Part shown: positions 32,449 to 42,545 of the stretch, piece by piece
Layout of the letters: every line of letters begins with the position of its first letter
Position numbering within the stretch: the first letter of the stretch is position 1
Assembly (NCBI GenBank): GCA_032718475.1
Contig: JAUCBJ010007615.1
Span: 1 to 60,838, forward strand
Source of the DNA: Nemertoderma westbladi
Lineage: Eukaryota > Xenacoelomorpha > Nemertodermatida > Nemertodermatidae
Direction: 5' to 3'
DNA length: 60,838 nucleotides
Made by a program: the position numbers and the translations under genes
The notes under the pieces: model-generated
Seen by the model: only the letters and a program-made list of their open reading frames with translations
The model's database searches: none
What the model was told of the DNA's origin: nothing

Positions 32449-32943
32449 TGTGATGCTAGTCGGGAGATGGTTAACAACACCTTTCAGGGGAGAAGCTAGC
32501 ATAGGGCCGAGAGAACAGGGGGTGACAGCAGGGGGAAAAACCCAACCAATAGGAGGTAATGGTCCTATGGTGCATATGGTGGGAATAACACATTTCTATT
32601 GGTTTGTCACAATGTAGGTAGAAGTGTGTAATAAGTTTCCATATATATGTATTATTATGTATATTATGTATATTATATTATGTATATTAATTGTGTTCAA
32701 TTGGCTATTATCTATTGTGGATGTCAGATGGTTATGACCATCGTCGTTGCATGTAGTACATTGATTGTTTATATACATATCAGCTATTATTAACAATGAT
32801 AAAGCAACAACTCTTTAACTCTTATATATTTTACCGACCTACGGCCTTTCAACTTTCATAGTCACCACAAGCACGGCGACGCGTACTATACCACGGCATA
32901 GATTTATTCGGTCGGTATCCTTGCTAACTCAGATCCCGTCACA
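32449..32943 (+). repeat. Probable 5' LTR of the decayed element
   Basis: The 3' end matches the young element's LTR over its last 60-70 bp, including the terminus TCACA. The 5' boundary is uncertain, chosen at TGTGA about 500 bp upstream. Confidence 0.45.
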
Positions 32944-33013
32944 GTCAAAACCTATGAGTCAAAAACCTTTAGAACATCAGTGACGCCGATGACACACCAA
33001 CAACAGGGCCAAC

Positions 33014-33507
33014 ATGAGCGCACATGGAGAGATGCCCCAGAGTTCGATCAGGGGAGGGAGTCTGCCGCGTACTCCCAGCGACAGGGATGCAACCATCCAG
33101 GAGCCGGTGACTCAGCAGTACTGGCAAGACACACTGGATCTGCCAGAAGATGACGGTTCGGTTTGAGTGGAGGAAGGTGGATGGGTATGGGATGGAGGAT
33201 GCGAGTCGACACGGGACGGGAGCGGTGAGAGGAGTACCACAGCCACCAGACAACCTACGGCTAGGGGTGGCAGGTGGCCCACCAGAACGGCGACTGGCGG
33301 GCCAATGGTACATCACCAAACGAGGAGAACAGGAGAAAAAGTTCAGGAAGAGGACGTCGCCATGATTGTTCATCTATGACGGGGTTACAATGCCACTCGG
33401 AGGATGCTAAAGGATGCCAAGAGGGAAGGGAGAATAGATCAAGATAAGTTATACTGTAAACTCGGTGAATGTGACAAACATTTAAATTATCTAGCCTGGT
33501 TTGGGCA
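33014..33507 (+). pseudogene. gag-like: Gag-like gene of the decayed element, 5' part
   Basis: ATG at 33014 opens a frame with LPRTPSDRDATIQ, matching APPRTPDDDKDLTI of the young element. It soon stops, and the homology continues in other frames as PTRTATGGPMVHHQTRR and RMLKDAKREGRIDQDKL. At least two frameshifts are needed. The conserved FGQG(K/E)LA motif is cut by the LINE insertion. Confidence 0.6.
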
Positions 33508-33520
33508 GGGCAAGTTAGCA

Positions 33521-35719
33521 CTACTATTACTAGGATCGGCATGCTGCATTGCAGCTGCATTTTTAAGAATGCTGTGCCGGCTTGTCAACAAAATTGCACC
33601 GCCACAACTCCCTATCACCCATGACATTTGCTAGATCATCCGCATCTTTAAGGCCAGTGTCCTTTAAGATGCGTCTCAAGAAAGTCATGGGCTGTCCACC
33701 ATGCTTAATCACTCCATGAGGCTGCTAAAGTACAAGATTATGCACTGGCTGGTCCTCATGGCGAAAGCAATGTCCTGCAAAGCGGAGGCGATTTTGTTCT
33801 AGTGTCAAGCTTGGGGGAACCAATGAGACACCTCCAATGTTATATAGTGTCTGGTTGGAGATGTGTGCATTGTACTTGACACAATGAACCCGGCGTAGCA
33901 TTCTTGTGAATGTGCCATCCAGAGATTTGGTGTCCTCAGCAGTTAGAGCCCAGCATGGACTCCCGTAGAGGAGTACTGGAACTACTGCTGCTCTAAATAA
34001 TCGGACCTTAAGTTTCCGATTAATTCTCGGTAACTTCCAAATCCTGGAAAGCCTATTCAAGGCTGCCCATGCCTTTCCCTTACATATTCGAAGGTCCTCA
34101 CCTGACTTCCGGATCCATGATCCCAGGTAACAGAAGTCGTCCACATGCTCAAGCATACCATCCTTTTTGCTTATGCTCATCCGATCAGAGACTTGCTGAG
34201 GACTTTCAAAGTTAACTATCAGAATTTTGGTCTTTCTGGAGTTAATAAAAAGACCAACACTAGAAGCAGCATGTTCTAATGAGCTGAGGAGCCGTTGGGC
34301 TCCCTCTAATGATTCTGAGAGTACTCCTAAGTCATCAGCAAAGTCTAGATCAGTTAGGTACTTGGCAGGATTTCCTCGACTTCTGGAGCCAGTAGGTGGA
34401 GTTATCATCACCCCATCATCATTATAATGATCTAAGGACATGCGTAGAACATAGTCAACCACAATAATGAACAAGAATGGTGCAAGTGTGTCTCCTTGGA
34501 GGACGCCCCATAACACTTCAAATGGTTCTGTGTCACCGTCAACAGTAGACACAAATGTTGTCGAACCATTGTATACTGATCTGATTGCTGCAATAATTTC
34601 ATCAGGAATCCCATATAATGAAAGTATGCTGAACATACGTGAGCGAGAGACTGAATCAAAGGCCTTGAAGAAGTCAACAAAGATAACAGCCAGATGCCTG
34701 TCTTTCTTTTTTGATAACTCTTCAATTATCCTTCTAAGTGCCAAAATGGGCTCCATGGTCCCACGACCTTTACGGAACCCATTCTGATTTCCACGGAGCA
34801 GTCTCTCAATGGGATCCCTGATGCGATTTAATAGAATCCTATTGTATAGCTTTGCAGCAATCGAGATCAATGAGATTCCCCGAAAAGAACCATAGAGTGT
34901 TAGGTTGCCCTTCTTGGGAACTGGCACCAACTTATTTGTTTTCATTTCTTGTGGGACTCTTGTTGTTCGGTACATAATTTAATCAATAAATAATAATAAT
35001 TTAAACACTCAGGTATTTTAAAGACCTCAGGGGGAACACCATCTACTCCACTGGCACGATTGGTCTTAATGCTCTTTGCAGCAGCCTTCACTTCTGCAAA
35101 GGAGATATCGCCAATGGGAATATCTGGGATTACAGACTCAGACACTTTTATTTCTATAAAGTTATCAGGCAATACCCTGTCATTATTGAGGAGCTTTTCA
35201 AAGTGGGCTTTCCAACCATTGAGGCGATCGGATGGTGATTCAGCCTTAACCTAGTTGGTTGGTTGACTTTTCCGCCCAGTAAGCAGATTGATCGATTTCC
35301 ATGCCTGGGATGATTGCCTGCTGTCGTCAGCATCATTGATGGCATCAACCTGTTGGTTTATTAGCTCCTGTAGATTAGCAGAGTACTGCCTGTTCAGGGA
35401 CCTAGATGAAGCCTTAACTGCATTCTTGGCCGCTGTAGTCTGTTTGAGTCGGGACTCTTTCTGCGCCTTATGAAGGTCATTTCGGCACTTCTGAATTTTG
35501 TTGTCAGTCCAGGGGGCCCTTTTCCTGTTTTGAGGGTATACAGGAACTGTTTCTGCAGCTGCTAACTTAACTGCTTCTGTAAAGGCAGTATAGCCCTCAC
35601 AGTGATCTGACGCCTCAGAGGCAAGAGCCTCATACCTGTTGCTCAGCTGTAGTGTGAAGCTGGATCTCACACTTGGCTGTTGCAACAGAGAGGACCAGTC
35701 ATGCTGCGGCAAGGCAGAT
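33521..35719 (-). mobile_element. LINE copy C, 5'-truncated, inside the LTR relic
   Basis: Target duplication GGGCAAGTTAGCA at 33508-33520 and 35720-35732 gives exact limits. The minus-strand frame 33725-34975 keeps the whole RT palm (LDFADDLGVL), but the ORF is broken near 34975, where an AT-rich ATTTAATCAATAAATAAT-like patch replaces the normal sequence, and again near 35250. The 5' end lies in the linker before RT, so the endonuclease is missing. Confidence 0.93.
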
Positions 35720-35732
35720 GGGCAAGTTAGCA

Positions 35733-36447
35733 AATGAGAGGCTGAGAGAGGTCTCCACAGAACTGTTTGAATTGTGGCGATTGGGGATAGTGTCGTACAG
35801 TAGAGTGTAAATAGGACCCTATCTGATAGATATGCAGGGGATCAAGTTAGTGGGATTGGCAGGTTTGAATGACACTGAGCCCGAGGTAAACCCAGAGGTT
35901 TCCGTGTCGTCCATCAGTAGAACCAAGACCACCACAAGTAAACACGATACAAGAAGAAGAACCGACAGGCAACGGGAGTTCGTCACAACTGAAAAGTCTG
36001 CAACATCCTCCATGAAAGCAAGAATGGTGTTAGAGATAGTGTGGCGTGTCAGTTGGACATGGTCGCGTTTGACCAAAAGGAGTTAGAGAGGCAGTTAGAG
36101 GAGGGAACTGCGTTGTTAGACAGGGAAAGGGAGTTAGGTTAAATTGGGCCGACCTAGGTGTCATGACCAGACAAAGGATGAAGGCCCAGGAGTTCTGGTG
36201 GGGTTTCTTTAATATCAACAAAGAGACACATCGAGAATTAACCAAAGGTAGGTTTCCGTTTACCTACCAAGAGGTAACAACAGCGGCATCACATGGAGGC
36301 AGAGGGGTCATTAATACACAGCGGTACCTCGATAGTTGGTTGGTGGAGAACAGGGTGGAGTTCAGAGATTTTCTGGTAGAACACATTCCCCACGCTATGA
36401 AGATCATCATGTGGGACGCCACTAGAGGAAGACAGGAGGGAGACTAG
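35733..36447 (+). pseudogene. gag-like: Gag-like gene of the decayed element, 3' part
   Basis: Resumes after LINE copy C with NERLREVSTELFELW and GIKLVGLAGLNDTEPEVNPE, matching ERARGVSSELFELWE and GIKLVGWRGPEEGESEVNPE of the young element. It continues through a Glu/Arg-rich segment to a separate 94-codon frame (36163-36447, KAQEFWWGFFNINKETHREL) that I cannot find in the young copy. Several frame breaks. Confidence 0.6.
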
Positions 36448-36449
36448 AT

Positions 36450-37320
36450 AGGACTACCAGCGAATCGTTATCGAGAGATGATAACGGCCACACCCAGGGA
36501 ACCAACTACAGGGATTGTCAAGGCCGTGGTGGTCCGCATGACTGCGATGAAGAACAAGCGGGATGATAAGAAGCGTCCAAGTCAAAATGACGACAGGGGG
36601 TAAGAGATGCGGTGGTTTCCTGAGGGAATGGGAGGGAAGTTCTAGGTTCGCCCTAGATCCCAGACTGCACCCATATGTGCATGGAAGGCACCATCAGAAC
36701 TGAACTAACTAATGCTTACAAGGACTCATCACTCTCACCACATATATATATAATTAAAATTAATACATAGTACAAATTCATCAAAGTGCAATATTACGTA
36801 GATTGAATAATACAAACACCATGTATGTACTATAGTCAAATATAACCTTTCTCAATTAGCTACTGGGACGGGGAATTCATTGACTGAAACAGGAGGACGT
36901 GACATTGGACGGATCCCATTTCTCAAGTGAGGCCTCACGAATGAGATTGTGGGAATCCAACAGGAGTGAGACTGAGAGTGGAAAGGGGTCGAGTAAAAGA
37001 AGTGTGATGATAGAATGTAAGGATTTGAGGAGTGATGGAGGGCGCGAAATTCGGAAATGTGGGGAGCGAGCAGGGTGGAGGATGAGTCCTATGGGACTAA
37101 TGAGGTGAGGAGGTGATGAGATTGGACGACAGTATCCAAGATAAAATTGAGTGAGGAGGAGGGGCGATCGTCTAAATAGAGACACCACATTGGCACAACT
37201 TAGCTCGCAGGTGAACTAAGGATGGGTAGTGAGAACAGACCCAGTGGGACCAGAGTGGACGACTGGCCCCAGAGAGGACATTTCCACCCAAATCCAATAT
37301 TAGATTGGATTCGAGCGGAA
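36450..37320. other. Interior or flank of the decayed element, no gene recognised
   Basis: Purine-rich from 36900 to 37190, in compositional mirror of the CT-rich interior of the young element on its opposite strand. No motif or LTR copy was identified. Confidence 0.4.
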
Positions 37321-37329
37321 TGGAATTGT

Positions 37330-37570
37330 CTCAAGTCGATTACATCAATGGTTGGTATTGCAAAACTACCGCTTGCCATGGAAACTTTGACTTGAAAATA
37401 TGATCAATAAATTTATTTTGGTTGATATAGTGGGGGTAGGAGGTGGTCCCGTTGCATCAAGTTCATTAGATCAATGGTTGGTATGGCACAACTACCGGTT
37501 GCCATGGTAACTGGGACTTTTAATCAAGCCCATGCACATCGCCATGTAGTCGATATAGTTGGAGTAGGTA
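37330..37570. repeat. Imperfect tandem duplication of about 125 bp
   Basis: ATCAATGGTTGGTAT...CTACCGCTTGCCATGG near 37346 recurs as ATCAATGGTTGGTATGGCAC...CTACCGGTTGCCATGG near 37470. GATATAGT-GG-GTAGG follows in both. Origin unknown. Confidence 0.65.
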
Positions 37571-37679
37571 AAGGTTCTACAATGATGGGATTGTTCGTTT
37601 TCGCTGGACACACTACCTTACCCCTGTATGCAGCTTTCCAGGTCGGATCTATAGTAGGTCATGGCGAGCCATCAGCGAA

Positions 37680-38540
37680 CTGATATAATTGGGGTGGTGC
37701 AGATTAAGAAGGCGGTTGAAGCGAGGGAGGGGGGGGGGGGGGGGACTTTCCTCTCTTCTCTGATTTTTTGTTATTGGCGGTTTGGTTAAATTTTTTATTT
37801 ATTTATTTAAATTTCTTAAATACCAATTTTTGGATAGAATTGCTCAATTGTAATCTGTATCTGATAACTGAGCCTCGTGCTGCGTGAAAGCCCCACGAAC
37901 GTGTAGGGGTGTGTGTACATGTGTTTTCTAAGACTCAGTTATGTTGCGCAACATTAAAATGCCCAGACCTCGATAATTTATGTACAATTTCAAATGAGTT
38001 TGGTTTTCCAATCCTCGCAACGCCCCCTTTCCATCTTTACCATTAAATCATGATAACGTTGGAGTATAGTTATAATCTCACTGGTGCATTATTGTTGGAA
38101 AACATTATTTAAAAAATATTGAAAAAAGATTGAAGGCCGAAATATAACATATCGTGATATATTCGTATGAGTAATTAATTACAAAATATGTCTGATAAAC
38201 ATCCCTGTCGCCATTTATAGAACGAATAGGGATGGATATTCATCATGTACCATCTCTTCTGTAACCATCGATTTCGATTGTAATAACAATCTGCGATGCG
38301 ATGCTACAGTTAGCGGTTTGATTCTGCCACAATATTAACGAACAACTTCCTCTACCAATAATAACGCACATTATTAAATGACTACCATGGGGTACTGTAT
38401 GCACATTGCTATTAATGAACAGCTGCGGCCATGGCATAAAGAAAAGTATTAGTTGAACCTACTGTATGCCTAGGTATTTGTTATTAAAGAAAGGTCTTAC
38501 GAATGAACGCAGTTCATGTTAGAGTTTCACGAGCACACTT
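37680..38540. repeat. Dispersed repeat related to 12340-12500 and 14995-15610
   Basis: The first part (GGGGTGGTGCAGATTAAG to CCTCGTGCTGCGTGAAAG) matches 12340-12500. The second part (from GTAGGGGTGTGTG) matches 14995-15610. Here both are contiguous, giving the better picture of the family. A 16-nt G run lies at 37729-37744. Confidence 0.65.
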
Positions 38541-39310
38541 TATTGATCGACAGCAGTGCGCTCGCAATATTAATTCATTTCGTATATTAAAATAATATTT
38601 TTGTTTTTCAAACATTATTGAGGATTATATATTATATATTATTAGATACTACAATGCAGTGCAATAGTTTCCAAAATATAACATTAATTGTAATTATATT
38701 ATTTCTATATTATAATGAAATGTACTTAAATATTTCGTAATGTAATTAGATTTGTATTTCAGTAGTTTACAAGATCTCATCGTTTTCGGTTTCGTTTCTA
38801 AACTCCAGGAGTGATGCTCTATATAGGCGAGTAAAGATAGAGATGACGTACCATGGAGAACATTAATTTATTATACAATTGAAACATGATACTATGAAGG
38901 AACCTACTTCAATAATTTCTCATGCATAGTGTCCGTGGAACTTACTTTCTATCAGTGAGAACGCTTTTGGAGCAACAATTAAATTAATCAGTAAAGTTTT
39001 TCGGAATCTATATTATTTGCATCAATCTAATCGAACCTTTTTTTTAATCTAAATATATTGTTTTATATGTTAAAGGAAAATAATTATAAAAGATTCTTAT
39101 TACAATTAATTTCTTATAAATTATTGTGATATGATAATAATTCTTATCATAAATATCATCAAAAGCATTAAGTATTATACAATAATTTACAAAGTAATTA
39201 AATATATTGTGCACATTGTATATTGTACACATATAGCAGAGCAACAAGTATTATTTTAAATATTCGTATTGCTAATTATTTATAAACAGTGTTTCCATAA
39301 CGACGGGGTA
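38541..39310. other. AT-rich 5' flank of the ZAD gene
   Basis: No gene recognised. A plausible splice acceptor (TTATTTATAAACAG ending at 39289) lies 21 nt before the start codon, so the CDS may be preceded by a 5'UTR intron. Confidence 0.45.
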
Positions 39311-40558
39311 ATGGATGATATGAAAAAAGTGCAAAGAAGAGGTTCCCATCCCTCAGAAACTAATTATGTCATCGCGACCGCATCTGGGAGAGAAGTTAAA
39401 ATATCGAACTTAACCCAATCCTGTCGCTTTTGTTTATCCCATTACAATCCAAATGATAAAAGAATTCAACTTTTCAGTGATCATCAAGATGACGAACAAA
39501 TCGCATTGAAGAAACTCCGAAATGAAACCAACATAGATGTTGATGACATCCCTGGGTTGTCTTCCTCCATCTGTAAGTTCTGTTTCATCAGTCTTCAAAA
39601 AGTTGGTTCGTTTACCGAACTTCAAGACAAATACCGCTCGAACCTTGACCAGCAATCCGCCATGGTGGGTGACCCGCAATCCTCGAAAAATGGAAGTAAA
39701 CTTAAACTGAACTTCTATCGTCACGATGATGTCTTCGAAGATGCCGTCCAGCGAGCAAAGACAAGTAAAGAGTCTGCTCTGGTGGAGAACCCCCACTCCC
39801 GTCTCTCCACCTCTATATACAAATTGGAACAAGAAAATATTTCGCTGAGAAAAGTAGTTGGAGCTCTCGATGACGAACTTGCCATTGAAAAGGCAGAAAA
39901 TGATAGACTATCTTGTTTTAAGAAGTATATCACAGATGTTAACGCTACAAATTCTCAAAGTAATTTAAATTACATAGGATACCATCGCTATATAACACGC
40001 AAGAGTCGTGTAAATTGTAGTTGCCACAATGATAGAAGTAGAAAGTGTCAATGTAGTACATTGGCGCACGAGGTCGAGAGAGAGGTCGAAAAGGCGTTAA
40101 CGGATCGTGGGAAAGCCGAACAAAGCTATGCCAAGTGTAATGCTCTCGCTAAAGTTTATGAAGATGGATTGAGCAGACAGACTGCTAAGCAATTATCCTA
40201 TTGTCTAACCTTAGCTGAGTGCGAATCAGAATCGAAGAGGGCAGAAGAAGGTTTAGAGATAGTCGATGTAAATGTATCCAAATCTGCCCCAAATGTTTCA
40301 GAAAAGGCGTTGAGTATTATAAGTAATGTGAATTCCGAGCTTGATTGGAAGGAAGGAAGCGAACACGACACGTATATGGGAGCAAAAGAACTTATCGATA
40401 AATTTGGAGTCCAACAGTCTGTTAAATATCTTTGTGAAGCCCTGGCCGAGAAAGATCGAATAGCTATCGCTGAGAAAACAATGGAAAAGATGCTGGGTAA
40501 TAAGGTAGTCGAAATGGAATTTGTTTTGAAGCAGAAATCTCAGACACCGGGACAATGA
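39311..40558 (+). CDS. ZAD-like zinc-finger, coiled-coil protein
   Basis: 415 residues from the first ATG (GTAATGG context). Residues 38-110 fit the zinc-finger-associated domain (ZAD): CRFC at 38-41, DIPGLSSSICKFC ending at Cys91, and an F-x-E-LQ-KY helix after it, the four cysteines expected to bind one zinc. A Glu/Lys-rich helix (LEQENISLRKVVGALDDELA) and a second long charged helix suggest coiled coils. Between them is a CSC...KCQC cysteine cluster (about 234-246) that could bind another metal. ZADs usually mediate dimerisation of C2H2 transcription factors, best known from arthropods, but no C2H2 finger is present here. The function is therefore open: an architectural or dimerisation partner is possible. 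Single exon, no internal stop. Confidence 0.75.
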   Translation: MDDMKKVQRRGSHPSETNYVIATASGREVKISNLTQSCRFCLSHYNPNDKRIQLFSDHQDDEQIALKKLRNETNIDVDDIPGLSSSICKFCFISLQKVGSFTELQDKYRSNLDQQSAMVGDPQSSKNGSKLKLNFYRHDDVFEDAVQRAKTSKESALVENPHSRLSTSIYKLEQENISLRKVVGALDDELAIEKAENDRLSCFKKYITDVNATNSQSNLNYIGYHRYITRKSRVNCSCHNDRSRKCQCSTLAHEVEREVEKALTDRGKAEQSYAKCNALAKVYEDGLSRQTAKQLSYCLTLAECESESKRAEEGLEIVDVNVSKSAPNVSEKALSIISNVNSELDWKEGSEHDTYMGAKELIDKFGVQQSVKYLCEALAEKDRIAIAEKTMEKMLGNKVVEMEFVLKQKSQTPGQ

Positions 40559-41137
40559 TTGTGATTATTGTGATTTCATCCACCTAATATGTTATGTCTT
40601 CTGCCATACTGTCATCGATTTATTTTTCGATATAATTTAAATAGCATTTGAACTGTTAAGTCCATCTGTTTGGAGTGGTGCTTACATAAATGATGCGAGC
40701 GACTGATATAGGACAGAGAACCTTCATTTCAACAAGGACTTGCTGATAACCATGTTAATGATACTAATTAGTATCATTACTAATATTTTCATATTTTCAC
40801 CAATTATAAATATCAGATCAGTTAAAAAATACATGTTACTGGGGCAGGTTATTCTAAACTAAACAATAAACTGAGTCAGTATCACATGTTCAGGTTAAAT
40901 TTTTTCTCAACTGTATGGAGGGGGTCCATGTAATGTCCATCTGTCGTTATCGTTCTCTTTATCGATGTATCAATATATTATTATTATTATTATTATATTA
41001 TTATCAGATTGTATAAACTTATGTCCGTCAGTATTTCGTAATTAAAGGTAACGACTTACTGACTAACGGGGGCTTGTTATATATTAACTAAATATATTAA
41101 CTGTTATTATATTAATTGTTATATATTAACTAAGAAG
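40559..41137. other. 3' flank, no gene recognised
   Basis: AT-rich, with an (ATT)n microsatellite at about 40978-41003. Confidence 0.5.
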
Positions 41138-41339
41138 TAAACACAAGAGTCTGAAACCCCACAAACTACTAAAAAATATAGAACCAGGACATTAAGCCCA
41201 AAATAGTTTTTAGTATATTTGTTTTTGTTTGTTTTGATTGTGTCCTTTATTAGCCCTACGGGCAGTGTACTATTTTGGGCTTAATGTCCTGATTCTATAT
41301 TTTTTTGTAGTTTGTGGGGGTGTAAGACTCTTGTGTATA
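41138..41339. mobile_element. Fold-back MITE with 70-bp inverted repeats
   Basis: About 70 bp at each end are inverted copies, e.g. CAGGACATTAAGCCCAAAAT at the left with its complement ATTTTGGGCTTAATGTCCTG at the right; the outer ends are TAAACACAAGAGTC and GACTCTTGTGTATA. The loop is about 60 bp. A TA duplication may be present at the ends, which would suggest Tc1/mariner, but this is weak. Confidence 0.75.
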
Positions 41340-41344
41340 CTTTT

Positions 41345-42545
41345 TAGTTATAAGTATTTCGTAATTTCGCTCATTTTCGATGGACCCAATAAATATGTTT
41401 CATTATACACACACAGGGCCAACTAGGTTGAAAGTTTGCGAAACCTCTACTTCTTGATCAGTTCATAATTATATTCGAAGCATGTTACAATTGTTAAAAA
41501 AAAAATTACTTGCCAACATGTTCATCATGCAGCAGCGGGGTATTGGGTCGATGCTTTCCAAGCGAAGCTCCAAAAGTGGAAATGCAAGCCCAACAAACAA
41601 AAGTGAGACAAACCATCGTAGTGCCCCGCCTTTATTCTTCAATTTGATATATTATATGATTACATTTATTTTCGTAACACAACTGTGAAATATTGGTATT
41701 TCCTACAGCAATAAGAAAATCTCAAAAAGTATGAATCCTAAATCAGCTGATTGAGGTATTCTAGAATGGAGCGAGCATGCCGTATATTATAATAGCCTTG
41801 CAGTGTTTCCCATGGTGTATTTATTAAATAGAATAAATGGCCTACAGTGAACGATAATTCTTGCAATCTTTGAACTCCTATATCTCAGCTGTTTATCAAT
41901 AACGAAATTCAGATATTGTTACATATTTGGAATTGGTTCAAAGCAGACTTTCTTATGATGTGAAAAACATTGCAACTATTGTGAATAATTTCTACGATAG
42001 GGTGTGATTTCGCAAGACGCTTATTTTAAAACGCTTTCAAAAAAATTTAAAGGCAAATTGAAAATTCCGGCTTCATGGGGACAACGAAGCAGTGTAGTTG
42101 TGTTTCAAATATCAAACAATACTATAAAGATTTGAAGAAAAATTTGGGGGTGGGAGGTGGTGATCCGTGTCATCAGAAAATGACACTAAATTACGGGTCA
42201 TGGGGTATATATAGCAATGGCTATTGGACTCCCTTTACTTGTCTATACCATTATTATAACCACTCACAGTTTTCAGATCAGATAACCCAGATAAAACTGC
42301 ACTCCCTTAAATCTGGTGGTATACAATTCTAGATATGCGATTAATTTTCAGGGGTGGCTAAATTATTATCAACAAAAAATTTCCCTCTTTTCCATTCAAC
42401 GACTAGCATGTTAATTTTAAATGGACAGAAAAAAATATATAGAAAATTAGACAACATATAAAGAAGTAAAGAAACCATTACCTATTATATATAGGTTTCC
42501 AATTATTTCAACTGTATTAAGTTTCTGAGAATGGTTATATAACTC
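41345..42545. other. Intergenic, no gene recognised
   Basis: Small ORFs (for instance 42075-42332) have no recognised motif. The last part is the 3' flank of the ABCC gene, with no clear AATAAA close to its stop codon on the minus strand. Confidence 0.5.

Larger units (their letters stand above)
32449..37240 (+). mobile_element. Decayed relative of the LTR element, split by a LINE
   Basis: Its LTR end (…GATCCCGTCACA at 32932-32943) and the preceding CACGGC-GACGCGTAC and CGGTCGG-ATCC segments match the LTR of the 5328-10810 element read on the minus strand. The interior encodes a homologous gag core. LINE copy C is inserted at 33521-35719. The left limit (a TGTGATG near 32449) is a guess. I could not find a 3' LTR and the right limit is arbitrary. 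Confidence 0.65.

Noticed and set aside
36877-37188. 103-codon minus-strand ORF
   Set aside because: Low-complexity product of purine-rich DNA inside the decayed LTR element; no motif.
39269-39310. Upstream start of the ZAD protein
   Set aside because: The codon at 39269 is TTG and a splice-acceptor-like sequence precedes the first ATG at 39311.
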